Source of the DNA: an uncultured Muribaculaceae bacterium
Lineage (GTDB): Bacteria > Bacteroidota > Bacteroidia > Bacteroidales > Muribaculaceae
Length of the DNA: 54,978 nucleotides
Assembly: GCA_910578385.1 (NCBI GenBank)
Contig: CAJTQV010000020.1
Location: forward strand, 1-54,978
Direction of reading: 5' to 3'
Shown: piece after piece, positions 1-7,684 of the stretch
How the letters are laid out: every line of letters starts with the position of its first letter
How positions within the stretch are numbered: the first letter of the stretch is position 1
Notes under the pieces: generated by a model
The model's input: the letters and a program-made list of their open reading frames with translations, nothing else
Databases searched by the model: none
What the model was told of the DNA's origin: nothing
Position numbers and translations under genes: made by a program

Positions 1-1
1 G

Positions 2-84
2 TGGGTGGTGATGGATTCGAACCACCGAAGGCGTAAGCCAGCAGATTTACAGTCTGCCCCATTTGGCCACTCTGGTAACCACCC
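2..84 (-). tRNA. tRNA-Tyr (anticodon GTA)
   Basis: Read on the minus strand it folds as a class II tRNA. The acceptor arm GGGTGGT pairs with ACCACCC, the T loop is GGTTCGAATCC, and the anticodon loop CTGTAAA carries GTA. A long variable arm lies between the anticodon and T arms, as in bacterial tRNA-Tyr. The discriminator base is A at position 2; the window ends one base later, so whether CCA is encoded cannot be seen. Confidence 0.97.
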
Positions 85-94
85 TTTTGCCCTG

Positions 95-126
95 CAAAGT
101 TAAGCAAAAAATTTCAGACTACCAAA
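95..126 (-). promoter_or_regulatory. Promoter of tRNA-Tyr
   Basis: On the minus strand there is TTTG (126-123), 20 nt, then TAACTTTG (102-95), a full match to the Bacteroidetes primary-sigma consensus. The tRNA 5' end at 84 lies about 10 nt downstream. Confidence 0.7.
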
Positions 127-161
127 CTTTTTCCAATAAATTTGTACCAAAGCAGTTCCGG

Positions 162-206
162 TATAGGGCTTATAGGGCTTATAGGGCTTATAGGGCTTAT
201 AGGGCT
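162..206. repeat. Tandem repeat, 9-bp unit x5
   Basis: Five exact copies of TATAGGGCT followed by a partial copy (TAT). They sit 20 bp beyond the pfkA stop codon, between pfkA and tRNA-Tyr. A different 9-bp repeat sits in the same 3'-flanking position next to the CapA-like gene (13,052-13,096). Confidence 0.92.
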
Positions 207-226
207 TATGCTGCCGCTGCGCTTTG

Positions 227-1207
227 TCAGATTGACAGGCGGCGCAGGGTTGACATCAGCTCCTGGTTGATCGGCTTCTCGTTCTTGATGGCCTTGGTGA
301 AGGGCACGTAGACAATCTCGTCGTTCTTGATACCGATCATGACGTTGCGCTGGTCATCGAGCAGGGCGTCTACCGCCGCCGCTCCCATGCGCGAAGCAAG
401 GATACGGTCGTGCGCCGTCGGCGAACCGCCGCGCTGCAGGTGACCGAGTATCGACACTCGTACGTCGTAACCGGGATATTCCTCGTTGACACGCTGCGCG
501 AGTCCCATGGCGCCGCCGGTGATCGGCGATTCGGCCACGAGCACTATAGAGGAGTTCTTCGATTTGCGGAAACCGTTCTTGATCAGCTCCGAAAGCTGGT
601 CAACCTGAGTGGAGATCTCCGGTATGATGGCAGCCTCGGCACCCGAGGCGATAGCTCCGTTGAGGGCGAGGAAACCGGCGTCGCGGCCCATGACCTCGAT
701 GAAGAAAAGACGCTCGTGCGATGTGGCAGTGTCGCGGATCTTGTCCACGCACTCCATGATGGTGTTGAGGGCTGTGTCGTAACCGATGGTGGTGTCAGTG
801 CCGTAGAGGTCGTTGTCGATGGTGCCCGGCAGACCTACAATCGGGAACTGGAACTCGTTGGCGAAGATACGCGCACCTGTCAGCGAACCGTCGCCGCCGA
901 TGACCACAAGCGAGTCAATCTCATGGCGGCGGAGCACGTCGTAGGCGCACTGACGGCCCTCCGGGGTATGGAACTCCTTGCAACGGGCGGTCTTGAGGAT
1001 GGTGCCGCCGCGCTGTATGATGTTCGACACATTCTGGGTCGAGAATTCCTCGATCTCATCATAGATAAGGCCACGGTAGCCTCGGTAGATGCCGTAAACC
1101 TTGAAGCCCGCGTAGATACCGGCGCGAGTCACGGCACGGATGGCCGCGTTCATGCCCGGCGCGTCGCCTCCGGAAGTAAGAATGCCTATTGACTTGACGT
1201 TGCTCAT
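227..1207 (-). CDS. pfkA: ATP-dependent 6-phosphofructokinase
   Basis: Phosphorylates fructose 6-phosphate to the 1,6-bisphosphate, the committed step of glycolysis, in the cytoplasm. The 326-aa length is normal for bacterial PfkA. Visible motifs: ILTSGGDAPGMNAAIR at the N-terminus (nucleotide loop), GGDGSLTGA with Gly after GGD, and the catalytic PGTIDND. Gly instead of Lys before TIDND and the GGDGS form point to ATP rather than pyrophosphate as phosphate donor, as known for this family. MGRDAGFLA and HLQRGGSPTAHDR are the substrate and effector-side motifs. It is transcribed alone toward the tRNA-Tyr gene and is divergent from the HAD gene, with a large palindrome between them. A minus-strand TAACTTTG (1327-1334) could be its -7 box, although no good -33 element is at the right distance. 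Confidence 0.96.
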   Translation of the reverse strand: MSNVKSIGILTSGGDAPGMNAAIRAVTRAGIYAGFKVYGIYRGYRGLIYDEIEEFSTQNVSNIIQRGGTILKTARCKEFHTPEGRQCAYDVLRRHEIDSLVVIGGDGSLTGARIFANEFQFPIVGLPGTIDNDLYGTDTTIGYDTALNTIMECVDKIRDTATSHERLFFIEVMGRDAGFLALNGAIASGAEAAIIPEISTQVDQLSELIKNGFRKSKNSSIVLVAESPITGGAMGLAQRVNEEYPGYDVRVSILGHLQRGGSPTAHDRILASRMGAAAVDALLDDQRNVMIGIKNDEIVYVPFTKAIKNEKPINQELMSTLRRLSI

Positions 1208-1250
1208 GGGTAATATGTGTTTCGCTCCTTATCAAGACTTATCAAGATTC

Positions 1251-1288
1251 AACAAGATTAATCATGATGCATCAGGATTAATCTTGTT
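1251..1288. repeat. 38-bp near-perfect palindrome between divergent genes
   Basis: The arm AACAAGATTAATC (1251-1263) is the exact reverse complement of GATTAATCTTGTT (1276-1288). The centre TGATGCATCA is itself a perfect palindrome, so the only interruption is one A/G pair at 1264/1275. It lies between the divergent pfkA and HAD genes. There is no T-tract to mark it as a terminator; it may be a protein-binding site or a cruciform or hairpin element. Confidence 0.85.
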
Positions 1289-1345
1289 TCAACATGATCT
1301 GATAAAGAGACAGTCCTTATTTTTCACAAAGTTAGTGAAAATTAT

Positions 1346-1353
1346 TAATTTTG
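1346..1353 (+). promoter_or_regulatory. -7 box TAATTTTG of the HAD phosphatase gene
   Basis: TAATTTTG matches TAnnTTTG and ends 4 nt before the ATG at 1358. If the start point is the usual 5-8 nt downstream, the transcript would begin at or next to the start codon. The -33 element is not clear. Confidence 0.5.
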
Positions 1354-1357
1354 CGTC

Positions 1358-1981
1358 ATGAAAAGTGTAAAAAATATTGTGATTGACCTCGGCGGGGTCA
1401 TGATAGACCTTGACCGTGAGCGTTGTGTCCGCGCCTTCGTGGACCTCGGACTTGAGAATGCTGATTCGATGCTCGGCCTTTACCGTCAGGAAGAACCTTT
1501 CCTCTCGATCGAGACGGGCCGCATATCTGCCGGAGAGTTCTATGACGAGATACGCCGCCGCACTGGCCGCGATGTCAGCGACTCGGCCATAGAAGGTGCC
1601 TTCGACGAGTTTCTGGTGGCTCTCCCCGTGGAGCGTCTGGCCGCTATCAGGAAACTACGTGCGGCCGGTTACCGCACATACATGATATCGAACACCAACG
1701 GCGTGATGTATGACGGCTGGATTAAACGGGCCTTCATGCAGGAGGGTCTGCGTGTCGGAGACTATTTCGACGGCATAATAACCAGCTTTGCCGAGGGTGT
1801 GTGCAAGCCCGATGCGGAGTTGTTCGAGACCGTGCTTCGCCGCTACGGACTCAAGGCGGAGGAATCGGTACTTCTCGATGATTCCGAGGCGAACTGCGAG
1901 GCTGCACGCCGGCTCGGCATGAAGGCCGTGCGCATAATCGGCGACATGACTTTTACCCGTTTCGCGGCCGACGCTGTTTAG
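1358..1981 (+). CDS. HAD-superfamily hydrolase, YihX-like sugar phosphatase
   Basis: A 207-aa HAD subfamily IA phosphatase. Motif I is IDLGGVMIDLD near residue 10: the nucleophile Asp is present, but the second position of the usual DxD is Gly, as in YihX and epoxide-hydrolase-type HADs. Motif II is MISNTNG, the motif III Lys is in GVCKPD, and motif IV is LLDDSEANCEAA. YihX of E. coli dephosphorylates alpha-glucose 1-phosphate; that substrate is only a family-level suggestion here. The ATG at 1358 is fixed by the immediate start of motif I and is only 4 nt from a -7 box. The stop codon lies inside the TTTAGG-type repeat that follows. Confidence 0.86.
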   Translation: MKSVKNIVIDLGGVMIDLDRERCVRAFVDLGLENADSMLGLYRQEEPFLSIETGRISAGEFYDEIRRRTGRDVSDSAIEGAFDEFLVALPVERLAAIRKLRAAGYRTYMISNTNGVMYDGWIKRAFMQEGLRVGDYFDGIITSFAEGVCKPDAELFETVLRRYGLKAEESVLLDDSEANCEAARRLGMKAVRIIGDMTFTRFAADAV

Positions 1982-2022
1982 GCTTTAGGTTTTAGGCTTT
2001 AGGTTTTAGATATTAGGTTTTG
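1978..2022. repeat. Dispersed TTTAGG-type repeat, copy 1
   Basis: Irregular tandem copies of CTTTAGG/TTTTAGG that begin at the HAD stop codon and fill the gap to ribF. Related AACCTAAA or TTTTAGG tracts occur at 6981-7007, 9183-9213, 19,071-19,094 and 37,111-37,132, always at gene edges. Confidence 0.65.
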
Positions 2023-2077
2023 GATGTTGATAGGCCGGACTCGGCTAAACAAACATAGTCTAAACAAACAGAAAGAG

Positions 2078-2983
2078 ATGACAGGAGAGAAAGGTTACGA
2101 TAGCGATGGTTCGCGAGGAGCGGTTGTGACCGTCGGCACTTTCGACGGCGTGCACCGTGGGCACCGCGAGGTGCTCCGCTGCGTCACCGGCGAGGCTGCC
2201 CGGCTCGGCTTGCGGCCCGTGGTGGTGACGTTCGACCGTCATCCGCTTGAAGTGGTCGCTCCCGAACGGGCACCAGGGCTGATAATGGATGCTGACCGCC
2301 GCGACGCGCTGCTGCGCGAGGCCGGGGTTGAGGTGCACCGTGTGGAGTTCAGCGAGGAGACGCGCCGCAAGACCGCCGGTGAATGGATGCGCGAGTTGGC
2401 CAAGGAGCATGGCGCGCGGATGGTGGTTCTCGGCTATGACAACACCTTCGGCAGCGACGGCCGTGGCATGACCTTCGACGATTACCGCCGCACCGGAGAA
2501 AGCCTTGGCATTGAGGTCAGGGTCGCACCGGCTATCGAAGGTTGCAGTTCCTCGGCGGTGCGTCATGCCGTGAAGGATGGCGACATGGAGCGGGCGGCAT
2601 GGATTCTCGGCCGTCCCTTCTCGCTGACGGGTACTGTGGTTAAAGGTCGCCAGTTGGGGCGCACAATCGGTGTGCCGACAGCCAATGTGGCCGTGCCTTC
2701 GCGGCAGCTGCTGCCCGCCGGGGGAGTGTATGCGGCCGAGGTCACGACTCCCGATGGCGGCAAGCACCGCGCGGTGGTCAACGTCGGAAAATGTCCGACG
2801 GTGACAGACGCGGGGACTGTCACCGTCGAGGCACATATATTGGATTACAACGCCGACCTCTATGGCCGTCAGCTGACGGTCTCGTTCCTGCGCCGTCTGC
2901 GCGACGAGCGCAAGTTCGACACCCTCACCGCCCTCCGCGAGCAGATTGCCCGCGACATAGCCGAGGCTTCTAAATCAGAGTGA
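2078..2983 (+). CDS. ribF: Bifunctional riboflavin kinase / FAD synthetase
   Basis: Makes FMN from riboflavin and then FAD. The N-terminal nucleotidyltransferase half has VGTFDGVHRGHREVL (HxGH type) and LGYDNTFGSDGRG. The C-terminal kinase half has GTVVKGRQLGRTIGVPTANV, GVYAAEV, VVNVGKCPTV and the end segment LYGRQLTVSFLRRLRDERKF. The ATG at 2078 gives 301 aa. An in-frame upstream ATG at 2024 would add 18 residues without family character and lies just beyond the TTTAGG repeat. The 3' end overlaps the convergent Gate-domain gene by 14 bp. With ribH in the same window it covers part of flavin synthesis. Confidence 0.95.
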   Translation: MTGEKGYDSDGSRGAVVTVGTFDGVHRGHREVLRCVTGEAARLGLRPVVVTFDRHPLEVVAPERAPGLIMDADRRDALLREAGVEVHRVEFSEETRRKTAGEWMRELAKEHGARMVVLGYDNTFGSDGRGMTFDDYRRTGESLGIEVRVAPAIEGCSSSAVRHAVKDGDMERAAWILGRPFSLTGTVVKGRQLGRTIGVPTANVAVPSRQLLPAGGVYAAEVTTPDGGKHRAVVNVGKCPTVTDAGTVTVEAHILDYNADLYGRQLTVSFLRRLRDERKFDTLTALREQIARDIAEASKSE

Positions 2984-4154
2984 TTGCGACGTAGGTGAGG
3001 TGGGCCACGATGGCGGCCACGATGCCGCCGATGGTGTGGGCGAGGATGGCCTTGGGGGTAAGCTCGCGGTAGCCGAGCGAGTCGAGCATGGCCGTGTGGG
3101 TGCTCAGATAACCGCTCCAGCACATGCCGATGGCGGTGAACACAGCTATCGCGTTGCCGTCAACCCAGCCCTGGGCTATGAAGTTGGGCACGATGCCGAG
3201 AGCCGCGCCCACAGCACCGAGTGCCGTGATGGGGAAGGCCACCAAGTGCGGGTCGCCGAAGCCGAAGAGCCATTCGAATATGAAGTTGATCTTGCCGGCG
3301 AGGTAAGGCAACAGTGCCACACCCTCGTAGGCCGCTCCCGTGTATTCGCCCGACGACGAAGGTCCGAAAGTCAGCACCATGACAAGAGTCGATATGATGA
3401 GCACGCCGGGGATGATGGCAAGACCCACGTCAACACCCGTACGGCCTCCGTCGAGCAGCGAGTTGAGCACGCGTATGAAGCCTGACTTCTGCTCCTTCTC
3501 CTCCTCTTCCGCAATCTGTTGCTTCTCGGCCACCACATCCTCGGTAAGATAGTTGGGATAGTTGCGGATGATGAAGACCTGCATGAGGCGGGTCGATACG
3601 ATGCAACCGCAGAACGCCCCGAAGAATCCCACGGCAGGCTGCCAGAAGTAACCCTGGCCGACCATGAAGACCATGACAAGCAGGCCCATTCCGAAAGCCG
3701 TGCCGAAATTGGTGAGCGAAATGAACTGGTATTTCTTGAAATATGAGCTGAAACGCTTGTCGGAGGCGAGCGAGATGATGGCCGGGTTGTCGCTGAGGAA
3801 AGTCATGACGGCGCCGAGCGAGGCCACGCCGGGCAGCCGGAATAGCGGTTTCATGAGCGGGCGCAGCAGACGCTCCACAAGATTGACCACGCCGAACTCC
3901 ACGAATATGCGTCCCAATGCGCCCGTAAGCACGCAGATGCCCATCAGGTAGAAGACGGTGTTGAGCAGAAGGTCATGGGCGGTGTGCATGAGGGTGTTGA
4001 GCATGTTGGCCATGCCCATCTGCTGACCTAAGTAATAGAAAAGCCCGAACACCACCACGAGGCATATGATGCCTTCGTAACGTTTGACGACAGACTTTTT
4101 CTTGCCCGCTGCGGCCGGAGCGGCAACGGCTGATTCGGTTTCGTTTAAAGCCAT
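2970..4154 (-). CDS. Gate-domain (nucleoside-recognition type) inner-membrane protein
   Basis: A 394-aa polytopic membrane protein. The N-terminus is a short soluble segment (AAPAAAGKKKSVVKRYEG), followed by hydrophobic segments at roughly residues 27-45, 65-85 and 100-125, and more in the C-terminal half. A charged loop (EKQQIAEEEEKEQKSG) sits near residues 210-230. FLSDNPAIISLASDKRF and the paired hydrophobic halves resemble Gate/YjiH-like transporters. The transported compound cannot be read from the sequence. Its stop overlaps the end of ribF tail-to-tail. Confidence 0.8.
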   Translation of the reverse strand: MALNETESAVAAPAAAGKKKSVVKRYEGIICLVVVFGLFYYLGQQMGMANMLNTLMHTAHDLLLNTVFYLMGICVLTGALGRIFVEFGVVNLVERLLRPLMKPLFRLPGVASLGAVMTFLSDNPAIISLASDKRFSSYFKKYQFISLTNFGTAFGMGLLVMVFMVGQGYFWQPAVGFFGAFCGCIVSTRLMQVFIIRNYPNYLTEDVVAEKQQIAEEEEKEQKSGFIRVLNSLLDGGRTGVDVGLAIIPGVLIISTLVMVLTFGPSSSGEYTGAAYEGVALLPYLAGKINFIFEWLFGFGDPHLVAFPITALGAVGAALGIVPNFIAQGWVDGNAIAVFTAIGMCWSGYLSTHTAMLDSLGYRELTPKAILAHTIGGIVAAIVAHLTYVAITLI

Positions 4155-4265
4155 TTTAAAGAAATGAGTGATTCAAGTGTTAGATTTGTCGGTTAGATTC
4201 AAAGGTTGATCTCGATTCAAAGGTTTGATTGAGATAAGGTGAACTTCCACGGGGGAAAATATCCG

Positions 4266-4294
4266 CAAATATAATCGTTTATTGCTTACGCCAA
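4266..4294 (-). promoter_or_regulatory. Promoter of the Gate-domain gene
   Basis: Minus-strand TATATTTG (4273-4266) matches TAnnTTTG, with TTG (4294-4292) 18 nt upstream, slightly short of ideal. The leader to the ATG at 4154 would be about 100 nt. It contains two copies of GATTCAAAGGTT (4196-4207 and 4214-4225). Confidence 0.5.
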
Positions 4295-4320
4295 GCAATT
4301 CGGGCCAAAAAAAATTGAAA

Positions 4321-4354
4321 TTGGGCTTACTTAGGAATTTTTTTATTATCTTTG
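4321..4354 (+). promoter_or_regulatory. Promoter of upp
   Basis: TATCTTTG (4347-4354) with TTG at 4321-4323, spacing 23 nt. A 14-codon open frame starting with ATG 4363 lies in the leader ahead of upp and could be translated, but nothing shows that it is. Confidence 0.5.
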
Positions 4355-4432
4355 TTCAATTTATGAAGACGTGTCGGTTCCGCTGTGCGTGGCCGTGCGT
4401 CGGCTGACGTGTGCGTGTGCGTGCGTCAGGTC

Positions 4433-5104
4433 ATGAAAAACAACGACGATATGGAAGTTATCAATTTCGCGGACAGACCGAGTCTGGTGAGCCGCTACAT
4501 GATGGAACTCAGGGATGTGACAGTGCAGCACGACCCTCTCCGGTTCCGCACGAATCTTGACCGCATAGGCCAGATCATGGCTTATGAGATTTCTAAACGT
4601 CTCGACTATAAGGATACGGTGGTCGATACGCCGCTCGGCAAGTGTACCTGCCAGGAGCCGGCTGAACGTGTTGTCCTCGCCACCATATTGAGGGCCGGAC
4701 TGCCGTTCCACCACGGATTCCTCAACTATTTCGACCGCGCCGAGAACGCTTTTGTGAGCGCCTACCGCCGCTATAAGGAGAAGGGTGACACGTTCGACGT
4801 GCTTGTGGAGTATCTCGCATCTCCATCGCTCGAAGGCAAGACCCTCGTGCTGGTTGACCCGATGCTCGCCACCGGCAGCTCGATGGAGCTAGCCTACAGG
4901 GCGTTGCTCACCAAGGGAACTCCGGCCAAGATACATGTGGCGAGTGTTATCGCCTCGCGTCTCGGAGTGGATTACGTCAAGGAGCACTTCCCGGCCGACA
5001 CCGTGCTCTGGTGCGGCGCGATAGATGAGGAGGTCAACGCCCACAGCTACATCGTGCCGGGACTCGGCGATGCCGGCGACCTGGCATACGGCGAGAAGGA
5101 GTGA
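4433..5104 (+). CDS. upp: Uracil phosphoribosyltransferase
   Basis: Salvages uracil to UMP with PRPP in the cytoplasm. The PRPP-binding loop VDPMLATGSS and the uracil-binding end HSYIVPGLGDAGDLAYG are intact; AYEISKRLDYK and ATILRAGLPFHHGFLNYFDRAENAFVSAYRRY are typical of Bacteroidales Upp. Two starts are reasonable: ATG 4433, preceded by AGG, and ATG 4451 (MEVINF), which fits the usual family N-terminus better. A third in-frame ATG at 4385 adds a low-complexity Val/Cys/Arg stretch and is unlikely. recF follows after 35 bp. Confidence 0.93.
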   Translation: MKNNDDMEVINFADRPSLVSRYMMELRDVTVQHDPLRFRTNLDRIGQIMAYEISKRLDYKDTVVDTPLGKCTCQEPAERVVLATILRAGLPFHHGFLNYFDRAENAFVSAYRRYKEKGDTFDVLVEYLASPSLEGKTLVLVDPMLATGSSMELAYRALLTKGTPAKIHVASVIASRLGVDYVKEHFPADTVLWCGAIDEEVNAHSYIVPGLGDAGDLAYGEKE

Positions 5105-5139
5105 GAAATTCCCCACGTAACCCAATCTTTATAGAATAG

Positions 5140-6237
5140 ATGCTGGTCGAGAGAATTGACATACTCAACTTCAAGAACATAGCCGAGGCGAGCCTTGAGT
5201 TCTCGTCCGGCGTGAACTGCCTGCTTGGACTGAACGGCATGGGCAAGAGCAACCTGCTTGAGGCCATACACTTCCTGAGCATGGCGCGCCCGATACGTTC
5301 CGTGCCCGAGAGCGCCCTGATACGCCACGGCGAGGAGATGCTGATGGTAAAGGGTAACTACACGATGGACACCGGAGCCTCGGAGAGTGTGAGCTGCGGC
5401 ATTGTGAAGGGGAAGGGTAAGACCCTGCGCCGCAACGGCAAGGAATACCAGCGAATATCGGAGCATATCGGCAAGTTCCCGATTGTGACCGTCACACCGG
5501 GCGACCCGGAGATTGTGACCGGAAGCGGCGAGGTGCGCCGCCGGCTGATGGACGTGGTTATCTCGCAGGCAGATCCGGCATATCTGGCGCGTCTCATACG
5601 CTACAACCGTGGCCTGGAGAGCCGCAACAAGATGCTCCGCGCCGGTGTGCATGACAGGTTGCTCTACGAGTCGATCGAGACCGGAATGGCCGAAGCCGCG
5701 CGTGAGATACATGCCGCGCGCCGTCGCTGGACCGAGGAGATCCTGCCCGGTTTCCGCCGCTACTACTCGCAGATTTCCGACGATGCCGAACGCGCGTCGC
5801 TCAGCTACAAGAGTGTGCTCAACGACCGCGACCTGCTCGATGTGTTCGACTCGGAACGTGGCCGCGACCTCGCCTTGGGATTCACCTCGGCCGGAATACA
5901 CCGCGATGACCTCTCGACACGACTCGGCGACTACTCGATGCGCCGGCTCGGCAGCCAGGGACAGGTCAAGACATTCACCATAGCCCTCCGGCTGGCCATA
6001 TTCGACTATCTCCGGGAGAAAGGAGGGGTTACTCCCATACTGCTCCTCGACGACATATTCGACAAACTCGATGCCGGACGCGTGGCGAGAATCATAGCCG
6101 AGGTCAGCGGCAGCGAGAACTTCGGGCAGATATTCATAACCGACACCAACCGCGAGCACCTCGACGAGACACTTGAGGGCATACGTTCGGAGAGCCGTCT
6201 GTTCGAGGTGTCGGGCGGCAAGTTCAATCTGCTATGA
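5140..6237 (+). CDS. recF: DNA replication/repair protein RecF
   Basis: SMC-like ATPase that helps load RecA at gaps. The Walker A motif GLNGMGKSNLLEAIHFLS is at about residues 29-46. The RecF signature appears as LGSQGQVKTFTIALRLA and Walker B as PILLLDDIFDKLD, followed by the D-loop and FITDTN. The 365-aa length is normal. The stop overlaps the next ATG by 4 nt, so recF and the DUF721 gene are probably translationally coupled. Confidence 0.95.
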   Translation: MLVERIDILNFKNIAEASLEFSSGVNCLLGLNGMGKSNLLEAIHFLSMARPIRSVPESALIRHGEEMLMVKGNYTMDTGASESVSCGIVKGKGKTLRRNGKEYQRISEHIGKFPIVTVTPGDPEIVTGSGEVRRRLMDVVISQADPAYLARLIRYNRGLESRNKMLRAGVHDRLLYESIETGMAEAAREIHAARRRWTEEILPGFRRYYSQISDDAERASLSYKSVLNDRDLLDVFDSERGRDLALGFTSAGIHRDDLSTRLGDYSMRRLGSQGQVKTFTIALRLAIFDYLREKGGVTPILLLDDIFDKLDAGRVARIIAEVSGSENFGQIFITDTNREHLDETLEGIRSESRLFEVSGGKFNLL

Positions 6238-6524
6238 AACGGGTAGAACCAGAATCGATAGGAGACGTGCTGAGGCAGACGCTTCAGGAACAGGGCATGA
6301 CCGGACGGCTCTACGAGACCAAGGCCATAGCCGCCTGGCCATCGGTTGTGGGTGGTGACATAGCGGCCATGTGCGGCCGTCCGATGGTGTACAAGGGTCT
6401 GATGACCATTTACGTGCGTTCGGCCGCACTTCGGCACGAACTCAATATGTGCCGCTCGCAGCTCATGCGCCTTATCAACGAGGCCGTGGGGCGCGAGGTG
6501 GTGACAGACATAAGATTCAAATAA
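6234..6524 (+). CDS. DUF721 (DciA-related) protein
   Basis: A 96-aa protein with the DUF721 pattern: an N-terminal helix (SIGDVLRQTLQEQGM), AWPSVVGGDIAAMC, LTIYVRSAALRHELNMCRSQLMRLINE, and the end VVTDIRFK. DUF721 proteins related to DciA act in loading replicative helicase in many bacteria that lack DnaC/DnaI, and often neighbour recF. The domain and position are visible; the helicase-loading role here is inferred. Confidence 0.85.
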   Translation: MKRVEPESIGDVLRQTLQEQGMTGRLYETKAIAAWPSVVGGDIAAMCGRPMVYKGLMTIYVRSAALRHELNMCRSQLMRLINEAVGREVVTDIRFK

Positions 6525-6548
6525 CCAACTAAAACAGATATAATCACA

Positions 6549-6992
6549 GTGGATGCCAAGACATTACCGCCGTTGGAGACATTCAGTCACCGCACCGATG
6601 TGCAGATACGCTTCAACGACATTGACATATTGGGACATCTGAACAATACGGTCTACTTCTCATTTTTCGACACGGGCAAGGCCTGGTTTTTCGAGAGCAT
6701 AATGAATGGCAGCATGAACTGGAAGCGTGTCGAGTCGGTGATAGCCAACATAGACTGCGCCTATGTCGCCCCGGTGTTTTTCGGCGAGGAGATAGAGGTG
6801 CTGACACGTTGCATGGCTGTTCACGAGAAGAGTTTCAGGCTTCAGCAGGTCATCGTCGAGAAAAAGACCCGGCAGATCAAGGCCGCATCCGAGACCGTGA
6901 TGGTCAGCTTCAACCCCGATACCAACATGTCGCAGGAAATCCCCGCCCAATGGCGCGAGGCCCTCGAATCGAGCATGACACCTAAAACCTAA
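6549..6992 (+). CDS. Acyl-CoA thioesterase, hotdog (4HBT/YbgC-like) fold
   Basis: A 147-aa single hotdog domain. VQIRFNDIDILGHLNNTVYFSFFDTGKAWFFE carries the Asp and the HLNN turn typical of YbgC/FadM-type thioesterases. The substrate is unknown. The reading frame opens with GTG 6549; no in-frame ATG occurs before the hotdog motif, so GTG is the most likely start. The stop codon is formed by the CCTAAAACCTAA repeat that follows, so the last residues (TPKT) come from repeat sequence. Confidence 0.82.
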   Translation: MDAKTLPPLETFSHRTDVQIRFNDIDILGHLNNTVYFSFFDTGKAWFFESIMNGSMNWKRVESVIANIDCAYVAPVFFGEEIEVLTRCMAVHEKSFRLQQVIVEKKTRQIKAASETVMVSFNPDTNMSQEIPAQWREALESSMTPKT

Positions 6993-7007
6993 CACCTAAC
7001 ACCTAAA
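6981..7007. repeat. Dispersed AACCTAAA-type repeat, copy 2
   Basis: CCTAAAA, CCTAACA, CCTAACA and CCTAAAA in tandem, ending directly at the ATG of the next gene (7008). It is the complement of the TTTAGG repeat at 1978-2022. It supplies the upstream stop codon and fills the whole spacer. Confidence 0.7.
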
Positions 7008-7613
7008 ATGAAGGAAAACATAACAGAACTGATGAGCGGACTGCTCCGCAAGGAAGCCGAGGCGGTACTCGCCATCCCGGTGAGTGAGAACTATGGCAAG
7101 GCCGTGGACCTGATTGTAGAGCATGTGCAGAACCGTGGCGGAAAGCTGATTACCTCAGGCATGGGTAAGGCCGGACAGATTGCCATGAACATTGCCACGA
7201 CATTCTGCTCCACCGGTACGCCGGCAACCTTCCTGCACCCCTCGGAAGCGCAGCACGGCGATCTCGGCATCATACAGAAAAATGACATACTGCTCCTGCT
7301 GAGCAACAGCGGCAAGACACGTGAAATTGTTGAACTCGTGGATCTTGCCCGTCATCTGAACCCCGACATTCCGATTATTGTTATAACGGGTGACGGAGAC
7401 AGTCTACTGGCCAAAGGGGGCGACGTGGCCCTGCTGACCGGCGGAAGTCCCGAGGTATGCCCGTTGGGGCTGACACCGACCACCTCGACCACCATGATGA
7501 CCGTGATGGGCGATGTGCTTGTTGTGGCGACCATGAAGGAGATCGGCTTCACCAAGGCCGAATATGCCAAGCGTCACCACGGCGGCTATCTCGGCGTGAA
7601 GTCCCGCCAGTAA
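7008..7613 (+). CDS. SIS-domain sugar isomerase, arabinose-5-phosphate-isomerase-like
   Basis: A 201-aa protein containing only the SIS domain of the KdsD/KpsF/GutQ family; the two CBS domains of longer members are absent. Motifs: GGKLITSGMGKAGQIAMNIATTFCSTGTPATFLHP, EAQHGDLGII, LLLSNSGKTREIVEL, and CPLGLTPTTSTTMM. Family members convert ribulose 5-phosphate to arabinose 5-phosphate for Kdo synthesis. With lpxB and lptC in the window an LPS role is sensible, but the substrate is inferred. Confidence 0.85.
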   Translation: MKENITELMSGLLRKEAEAVLAIPVSENYGKAVDLIVEHVQNRGGKLITSGMGKAGQIAMNIATTFCSTGTPATFLHPSEAQHGDLGIIQKNDILLLLSNSGKTREIVELVDLARHLNPDIPIIVITGDGDSLLAKGGDVALLTGGSPEVCPLGLTPTTSTTMMTVMGDVLVVATMKEIGFTKAEYAKRHHGGYLGVKSRQ

Positions 7614-7684
7614 CCGGCCTTAAGTAAGGTCTTTAAAGACATTAAAGCCCCCGTAAAAACCGAAAAAACAAAAACAAGAATATT

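Noticed and set aside
410..1192. Long open frame opposite pfkA
   Set aside because: Runs antisense through a clear PfkA; composition follows codon shadowing of a GC-rich gene. The same applies to the long antisense frames over thrS, ffh, recF, prfC, the RSH gene and the amylase.
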